Source: Bacteroidia bacterium
GTDB taxonomy: Bacteria > Bacteroidota > Bacteroidia > Palsa-965
DNA length: 64,000 nucleotides
Direction of reading: 5' to 3'
Assembly: GCA_023151315.1 (NCBI GenBank)
Contig: JAKLJE010000005.1
Coordinates: forward strand, 1 to 64,000
Shown: positions 59,496 to 64,000 of the stretch, piece by piece
Layout of the letters: every line of letters starts with the position of its first letter
Position numbering within the stretch: the stretch's first letter is position 1
Program-made: the position numbers and the translations under genes
The notes under the pieces: generated by a model
The model's input: the letters and a program-made list of their open reading frames with translations, nothing else
What the model was told of the DNA's origin: nothing
The model's database searches: none

Positions 59496-60755
59496 ATGAA
59501 TACAATGAGCGACCACAAATTTCACCCTGAAAGTCTGATGATGTCTTACGGATACAAACCGTCATTATCAGAAGGTGCTATCAAATCTCCGATTTTTCAG
59601 ACTTCAACATTTGTATTTAAAAACGCAGAAGAAGGAAAAGCGTTTTTCGAACTCGCGTACGGATTGCGTGAGAAAACAGGAAGTGAAGAACCCGGATTGA
59701 TTTACAGTCGTATTAACAACCCGGATCTCGAAATCCTGGAAGATCGTCTCACGTTGTGGGATGAAGCAGAAGACTGTGCGGTATTTGAAAGTGGAATGGC
59801 AGCGATCTCCACGGTGCTGCTCGAGTTTCTGAAACCCGGAGATCTGCTGCTTTACAGCACTCCATTGTACGGCGGAACTGATCATTTCATTCATCACTTC
59901 CTGCATAAGATCGGTGTTCATACTGCCGGATTCAAACCCGGAGATTCTCCCGAAAAAATCGAAGCAATAATCGAACAAACAGGAATGGCAGATCGCCTTT
60001 CAATGATTTACATTGAGACACCAGCCAATCCAACCAATGCACTTATTGACATCGCAGCCTGCAAACGCATTGCAGAACGTTACAGCAGCGCACACAAACG
60101 CGTTTATGTTGCGGTTGACAACACTTACATGGGTCCGTTATGGCAACACCCACTGAAGCACGGCGCGGATTTTTCATTGTACTCCGCCACAAAATACATC
60201 GGCGGACACAGTGATGTTATTGCTGGAGCATGCTGCGGCAGCAACGAAGTAATTGCACGTGTAAAAACTTTAAGAACATTTCTCGGAAACATGGCTGCTC
60301 CGCATACCGGATGGTTGCTCATGCGAAGTTTGGAAACACTGAAAGTGCGAATGGAACAGCAAGCAATTAATGCAGTAAAAGTTGCAGAGTTCCTCGTTGC
60401 TCATCCGAAAGTTGAGAAGGTATATTATCTCGGACTCATTCCTGAAAACACAACAGAATACGAAATCTATCAACGTCAATACACATCACCGGGAGCTATG
60501 CTTTCTTTTGATGTGCGCGGCGGTGAAAAAGAAGCTTTCGCTTTCATCAACAATCTGAAACTGATCAAACTTGCAGTGAGTCTGGGTGGCACCGAATCGC
60601 TGGTTGAACATCCTGCAACAATGACACATGCCGGTGTTGATCCGCAGCACAGAAAGGAAATGTCCATCACTGAAAAACTTGTTCGCGTTTCAATAGGCGT
60701 TGAAAATTACAATGACCTGATCTGGGATATCGGTCAGGCTCTGGAGAAAGTGTAA
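59496..60755 (+). CDS. Cys/Met-metabolism PLP-dependent enzyme (cystathionine gamma-synthase-like)
   Basis: The 419-residue PLP enzyme is of the gamma family (cystathionine gamma-synthase, methionine gamma-lyase or O-acetylhomoserine sulfhydrylase). The PLP lysine is in SLYSATKYIGGHSD, and ESGMAAIST, IYIETPANPTN and AVDNTYMGPLWQHP are family segments. The exact reaction cannot be told from sequence. I start at ATG 59496 because a -7 box lies between it and the upstream ATG at 59466. It stands before the Crp-like operon. Confidence 0.88.
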   Translation: MNTMSDHKFHPESLMMSYGYKPSLSEGAIKSPIFQTSTFVFKNAEEGKAFFELAYGLREKTGSEEPGLIYSRINNPDLEILEDRLTLWDEAEDCAVFESGMAAISTVLLEFLKPGDLLLYSTPLYGGTDHFIHHFLHKIGVHTAGFKPGDSPEKIEAIIEQTGMADRLSMIYIETPANPTNALIDIAACKRIAERYSSAHKRVYVAVDNTYMGPLWQHPLKHGADFSLYSATKYIGGHSDVIAGACCGSNEVIARVKTLRTFLGNMAAPHTGWLLMRSLETLKVRMEQQAINAVKVAEFLVAHPKVEKVYYLGLIPENTTEYEIYQRQYTSPGAMLSFDVRGGEKEAFAFINNLKLIKLAVSLGGTESLVEHPATMTHAGVDPQHRKEMSITEKLVRVSIGVENYNDLIWDIGQALEKV

Positions 60756-60770
60756 TCACATTGTCCTGCG

Positions 60771-60778
60771 TATATTTG
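60771..60778 (+). promoter_or_regulatory. -7 box (TATATTTG) four bases before the Crp-like gene
   Basis: TATATTTG matches the -7 consensus and ends four bases before the ATG at 60783. No clear -33 element is seen. Confidence 0.5.
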
Positions 60779-60782
60779 CATT

Positions 60783-61412
60783 ATGGACGTACGCGAAAGA
60801 TTCAAGCTGGTTTTCGAACCTGAACTGCTCGACATCATTGAAAAAACCGGGCAGGTGATCACCGTGAAAGCGGGTGATACCATTATGGATATCGGGCAGA
60901 TTGTGCGCACCATGCCATTGATCATTTCAGGAACAGTGAAAGTTTCCCGCGTTGATGAAGAGGGTCGCGAACTGCTTCTTTACTATGTAAACTCCAACGA
61001 AAGTTGTGCAATGACGTTTACCTGCTGCATGCAACATCAGCCGAGTGAAATCAAAGCGGTGGCAGAAGAAGAAGTAACGCTTATTGCATTACCTGTAAGT
61101 GTGATGGACGAATGGTTGATCAAATATCCGAGCTGGAAGAATTTTGTAATGAATACCATTCGCAACCGCTTTAACGAGTTGCTGAAGGCTATTGACCAGA
61201 TCGCATTTCAGAATATGGATCAGCGATTGATTCATTACCTTAAAGAAAAATCAAAAGCTACAGGTTCCGCATTGATCAATCTTTCACACGAACAGATTGC
61301 GCACGAACTGGCTACTTCCCGTGTTGTTATTTCCAGATTGCTCAAGAAGCTGGAAAACGACAAGAAACTGCTGCTGTACCGCAACCAGATCAAGCTCCTC
61401 CGCGATATGTGA
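60783..61412 (+). CDS. Crp/Fnr family transcriptional regulator
   Basis: The 209-residue protein has a cyclic-nucleotide-type sensor domain (about 15-115) and a C-terminal helix-turn-helix (INLSHEQIAHELATSRVVISRLLKKLE, about 161-187). It lacks an N-terminal FNR cluster but has C75, C81 and C82 in ESCAMTFTCCMQHQ, which could sense redox state or sulfur species; this is speculation. The genes that follow (DUF2892, DUF6132, two rhodaneses) suggest a sulfur or redox stress operon. Confidence 0.9.
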   Translation: MDVRERFKLVFEPELLDIIEKTGQVITVKAGDTIMDIGQIVRTMPLIISGTVKVSRVDEEGRELLLYYVNSNESCAMTFTCCMQHQPSEIKAVAEEEVTLIALPVSVMDEWLIKYPSWKNFVMNTIRNRFNELLKAIDQIAFQNMDQRLIHYLKEKSKATGSALINLSHEQIAHELATSRVVISRLLKKLENDKKLLLYRNQIKLLRDM

Positions 61413-61445
61413 CAATTGTTACTGACTCGTGTTCTGTGCCGGAGA

Positions 61446-61453
61446 TACCTTTG
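61446..61453 (+). promoter_or_regulatory. -7 box (TACCTTTG) before the DUF2892 gene
   Basis: TACCTTTG fits the -7 consensus, 24 bp before the ATG at 61478, so the four downstream genes probably have a promoter separate from that of the Crp-like gene. Confidence 0.5.
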
Positions 61454-61477
61454 TATCGTAAATAAAAACTCCGCACA

Positions 61478-61678
61478 ATGAAAAAGAACATGAGTACCGC
61501 AGACAGAATCATCAGATTGATGATCGCTGCTCTTCTTGTTATTCTCTGGGTAGCAGGAATCACTACAGGAACATTAGGATATGTAAGCATTGCACTTGCT
61601 GCTGTGTTCACTCTTACCGCTGCAATAGGTTTCTGTCCGCTGTATGCTCCGTTCGGAATTAAAACGTGTAAATCCTGA
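61478..61678 (+). CDS. DUF2892 (YgaP-like) membrane protein
   Basis: The 66-residue protein has two hydrophobic helices (about 15-32 and 35-52) and the family end GFCPLYAPFGIKTC with two Cys. DUF2892 domains often accompany or are fused to rhodanese domains (as in YgaP). It is the first gene of a four-gene run ending at 62481. Confidence 0.9.
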   Translation: MKKNMSTADRIIRLMIAALLVILWVAGITTGTLGYVSIALAAVFTLTAAIGFCPLYAPFGIKTCKS

Positions 61679-61683
61679 ATACA

Positions 61684-61890
61684 ATGATGAAGCTCGCCGG
61701 GAAATACAGAATGACATTGATAGGAATTGCGCTGGGAGCAATAGGCGGATATCTCTACTATTACTTCGTTGGGTGTGCGAGCGGCACTTGTGCCATCACT
61801 TCAAATCCTGTAAACAGTACATTGTACGGAACATTTGTCGGTGGATTCCTGTTCAATATGTTCGACACGAAAGAATCAAAAAAACAATAA
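61684..61890 (+). CDS. DUF6132-like small membrane protein
   Basis: The 68-residue protein has two hydrophobic helices and a conserved GCASGTCAITSNPVNSTLYG segment (about 30-49) with two Cys. It resembles the DUF6132 family, which occurs beside rhodanese and DUF2892 genes. Function is unknown. It starts 5 bp after the DUF2892 gene. Confidence 0.85.
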   Translation: MMKLAGKYRMTLIGIALGAIGGYLYYYFVGCASGTCAITSNPVNSTLYGTFVGGFLFNMFDTKESKKQ

Positions 61891-61908
61891 CGATTAAAAC
61901 TATAAAAG

Positions 61909-62163
61909 ATGAGCAAGACAGTAATTGACGTTCGCACACGAGGCGAATTCAGCGGGGGGCACGTTGCAAACAGCATCAATATTCCGCTTCAGGAAATTCC
62001 TGAACGTATTAACGAAATCAAAGCCATGCAGCAGCCGTTGATATTGTGCTGTGCAAGCGGAGGCAGAAGCGCTCAGGCTACAATGTACCTCAAAGCACAT
62101 GGAATAAAGTGCGAAGACGGCGGTAGCTGGATGAGTGTGAATTATGAACTAAATCAACAATAA
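61909..62163 (+). CDS. Small single-domain rhodanese
   Basis: The 84-residue protein is a stand-alone rhodanese domain: VIDVRTRGEFSGGHV and the active-site loop CCASGGRSA with catalytic C48. It accepts sulfane sulfur as a persulfide. It is followed 3 bp later by a second rhodanese gene of similar size. The sulfur donor is unknown. Confidence 0.92.
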   Translation: MSKTVIDVRTRGEFSGGHVANSINIPLQEIPERINEIKAMQQPLILCCASGGRSAQATMYLKAHGIKCEDGGSWMSVNYELNQQ

Positions 62164-62166
62164 GAA

Positions 62167-62481
62167 ATGTTAGCAGCACTTAAATCACTACTGGGTTTCG
62201 GTCCGGCAACCGACTATAAGGAACTTCTTAAAAACGGAGCGCAAATCATTGATGTGCGGACTAAAGGAGAATTCCAATCAGGACACATCAAAGGAGCCAT
62301 CAATATTCCTTTGCAGTCGCTGGAAAGCAATCTGAACAAAATCAAAAAAGACAAACCGGTTATTACCTGTTGTGCATCAGGAATGCGCAGCGCATCAGCG
62401 AAAGGAATATTGAAGTCGAAAGGTTTTAATGAGGTGTATAACGGAGGCGGTTGGATGAGCCTGGAAGGAAAAATCCGTTAA
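62167..62481 (+). CDS. Single-domain rhodanese, second copy
   Basis: The 104-residue protein has a short N-terminal helix and a rhodanese domain (IIDVRTKGEFQSGHIKGAINIPLQSL; active-site loop CCASGMRSAS with catalytic C69). It and the preceding rhodanese share the domain layout and GGGWMS/GGSWMS near the end, so they probably arose by duplication. It is the last gene of the run and is followed by a terminator. Confidence 0.92.
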   Translation: MLAALKSLLGFGPATDYKELLKNGAQIIDVRTKGEFQSGHIKGAINIPLQSLESNLNKIKKDKPVITCCASGMRSASAKGILKSKGFNEVYNGGGWMSLEGKIR

Positions 62482-62553
62482 CGTGATGCGGAGTTTCAGT
62501 ACAGAATGTGAAGTTGTTCTGTGATTGGGTTGAGAAGGGTACTGTACTGAAAT

Positions 62554-62585
62554 AAAAAGCCCCCACATTGTGGAGGGCTTTTTTA
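62554..62585. terminator. Bidirectional terminator between the rhodanese run and the bacilliredoxin gene
   Basis: AAGCCCCCACA and TGTGGAGGGCTT pair with a single bulge, with A-rich and T-rich flanks in both directions. It lies 72 bp after the rhodanese stop and 18 bp beyond the stop of the minus-strand bacilliredoxin gene. Confidence 0.8.
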
Positions 62586-62602
62586 TTGATCTTATTCGGC
62601 GA

Positions 62603-63016
62603 CTAACAGAATTCAGAGTACGCCATTTTAAGGTGCTCGGAAATCATTTCTGCTGAACGTCCTTCGATATGATGACGCTCTACGAAATGAACCAGCTTCC
62701 CGTCTTTAAACAACGCAATGGAAGGTGATGATGGCGGATAAGGTGCGAAATACTTACGCGCCTGCGCAACCGCTTCGCTGTCAAAACCGGCAAATACTGT
62801 TGTAAGTTTTGACGGTTTTTTGCCATCACCCTGCAACGACATTTTCACGCCCGGACGTGCAGCACCTGCTGCGCAGCCGCAAACAGAATTTACAACCATC
62901 AAAACCGTGCCCGTTTCTTTGACAACGGAGTCAACGCGATCAGCTGTGGTTACATCTTCAAAACCTGACTTTACAAGCTCTTCTTTCATTGGAAGAACCA
63001 ACTGTGGAGGATACAT
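62603..63016 (-). CDS. Bacilliredoxin-like protein (BrxA/BrxB family)
   Basis: The 137-residue protein has the CGC active-site motif in VNSVCGCAAGAARPG and the SPSIALFKDGKLVHFVERHHIEGR segment typical of the BrxA/BrxB (YphP/YqiW) family. In Bacillus it removes bacillithiol from proteins; in Bacteroidota it takes part in thiol redox repair. It is convergent with the rhodanese run. Confidence 0.92.
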   Translation of the reverse strand: MYPPQLVLPMKEELVKSGFEDVTTADRVDSVVKETGTVLMVVNSVCGCAAGAARPGVKMSLQGDGKKPSKLTTVFAGFDSEAVAQARKYFAPYPPSSPSIALFKDGKLVHFVERHHIEGRSAEMISEHLKMAYSEFC

Positions 63017-63135
63017 AATACTGTTTTTTAGTTAGAGTAATTGTTTGAAATATCAGTAGCGGGTGTAAAGATACAGCACTCTTCCGCGAATTTGACCGTT
63101 CGTACTGTTAAACTGACTTAACTGTAGCGGAAACC

Positions 63136-63164
63136 TTTGAAAGTGCGGTGTTTTATTAAATTTG
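63136..63164 (+). promoter_or_regulatory. Promoter of the M16 peptidase gene (TTTG-N17-TAAATTTG)
   Basis: TTTG (63136-63139), 17 bases and TAAATTTG (63157-63164) fit the Bacteroidota pattern. The -7 box ends three bases before the ATG at 63168. Confidence 0.55.
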
Positions 63165-63167
63165 GTC

Positions 63168-64000
63168 ATGAAAAAACTCAAATTACTGTCAGTCCTGCTG
63201 CTGCTTGCTGCCACAGCATTTGCGCAGGTTACCGGAGGTAAAGCCAAACTGGTTGAAAAAGTAACCACAAATGGTGCCGGTAAACTGGTCATTCCTTATT
63301 CAAAATACGTTTTACCAAACGGACTTACGCTCATCATTCACGAAGATCACTCTGATCCGGTTGTATATGTAGATGTAACCTATCACGTTGGTTCTGCACG
63401 CGAACAGGAAGGTCGCTCCGGTTTCGCACACTTCTTCGAGCACATGATGTTCCAGGGATCCGAACACGTTGCAGACGAACAACATTTCAAGTTGATTAAC
63501 GAAGCGGGTGGTACACTCAACGGAACTACCAATACAGATCGCACCAATTACTTCGAAACTCTTCCTTCCAACTATCTCGAACTGGCATTGTGGCTGGAAT
63601 CAGATCGTATGGGATTCCTCCTCGATTCCGTTACACAGAAGAAATTCGAAGTTCAGCGCGCCACAGTGAAAAACGAACGCGGACAGCGTTATGAAAACGC
63701 ACCTTACGGATTGGTATGGGAAAAAATCGGAGAAGCGATGTATCCGCAAGGACATCCTTATTCATGGTCTACTATTGGCTACGTTGAAGATCTTGACCGC
63801 GTTGGCGTGAACGACCTCAAGAATTTTTTCCTTCGTTGGTATGGCCCGAACAACGCAACACTTACCATTGCAGGTGATGTGAACGTTGCAGCTACAATCG
63901 CGCTCGTAGAAAAATATTTCGGTTCTATTCCGCGCGGACCTGAAGTGAAATCAATGAACAAGATGCCGGTTTCTCTGGATCGCGATCGTTGCATTTCTTA
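63168..64000 (+). CDS. M16 family zinc peptidase, N-terminal part (runs off the window edge)
   Basis: The frame is open from ATG 63168 to the window edge (277 codons). It has a signal peptide (MKKLKLLSVLLLLAATAFAQ) and an M16 domain with the inverted zinc motif HxxEH: H88, E91 and H92 in FAHFFEHMMFQGSEH. The following GGTLNGTTNTDRTNYFETLP segment is also typical. M16 enzymes degrade peptides in the periplasm or envelope. The C-terminal half is outside the window. Confidence 0.93.
   Translation, partial: MKKLKLLSVLLLLAATAFAQVTGGKAKLVEKVTTNGAGKLVIPYSKYVLPNGLTLIIHEDHSDPVVYVDVTYHVGSAREQEGRSGFAHFFEHMMFQGSEHVADEQHFKLINEAGGTLNGTTNTDRTNYFETLPSNYLELALWLESDRMGFLLDSVTQKKFEVQRATVKNERGQRYENAPYGLVWEKIGEAMYPQGHPYSWSTIGYVEDLDRVGVNDLKNFFLRWYGPNNATLTIAGDVNVAATIALVEKYFGSIPRGPEVKSMNKMPVSLDRDRCIS

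Noticed and set aside
1-64000. tRNA, rRNA or riboswitch genes
   Set aside because: No cloverleaf-like segment, rRNA signature or known riboswitch pattern was recognised by eye; a covariance-model search would be needed to exclude short non-coding RNAs.

Overview
The window is chromosomal DNA from a member of the Bacteroidota, probably a free-living gliding lineage near Flavobacteriia or Chitinophagia; I cannot place it more exactly. The evidence is gldD next to mutY and ssb, five secreted proteins with type IX secretion (T9SS) type A C-terminal sorting domains, a TonB-dependent receptor, OprP-type porin and COX15/CtaA, and many Bacteroidota-type -7 promoter boxes (TAnnTTTG) with few Shine-Dalgarno sequences.

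Layout. 1-9.2 kb: TPR protein, HU, mutY, ssb, a 112-bp tandem repeat, a secreted CocE-type hydrolase, gldD, a secreted M14 carboxypeptidase and ctaA. 9.4-12.2 kb: four unrecognised small genes in one orientation, separated by related spacers that resemble integron attC sites; this looks like a cassette array without an integrase. 12.3-16 kb: a PadR/permease-prefix pair, a RAYT-type transposase with palindromes upstream, a remnant copy of a neighbouring gene's 3' end, and an ECF sigma factor/anti-sigma-like pair. 16-25 kb: nifU and mrp with secreted proteins of unknown role, an isocitrate dehydrogenase operon with small overlapping genes, a divergent LysR gene and an alkyltransferase-like gene. 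25-31 kb: a TetR-headed type I export operon (ABC ATPase, HlyD-like adaptor, TolC-like channel).

31-40 kb and 52-56 kb: what looks like a dispersed phosphate regulon. It comprises an orphan PhoB-like regulator, a beta-helix/Ig-repeat T9SS protein, a large TonB-dependent receptor, a PhoB/PhoR-like pair, an OprP-type porin, a DUF47 (PhoU-like) protein and a PiT transporter. TTAAC-like direct repeats at 11-bp spacing lie upstream of several of these genes. 43.6-50.3 kb: an inorganic-carbon uptake cluster made of a SulP transporter, a beta carbonic anhydrase, DabA and DabB. 55.7-64 kb: LuxE-like protein, lipoprotein, trpS, plsC-gatC, a PLP-dependent gamma-family enzyme, and a Crp-like regulator leading DUF2892, DUF6132 and two rhodanese genes. 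The window ends with a bacilliredoxin and the 5' part of an M16 peptidase gene.

The best leads are the cassette-like array at 9.4-12.2 kb, the predicted phosphate regulon, the RAYT with its palindromes, the four-gene carbon-uptake cluster, and -7 boxes placed only 3-4 nt from start codons, which suggests leaderless transcripts. No tRNA, rRNA or CRISPR array was seen.
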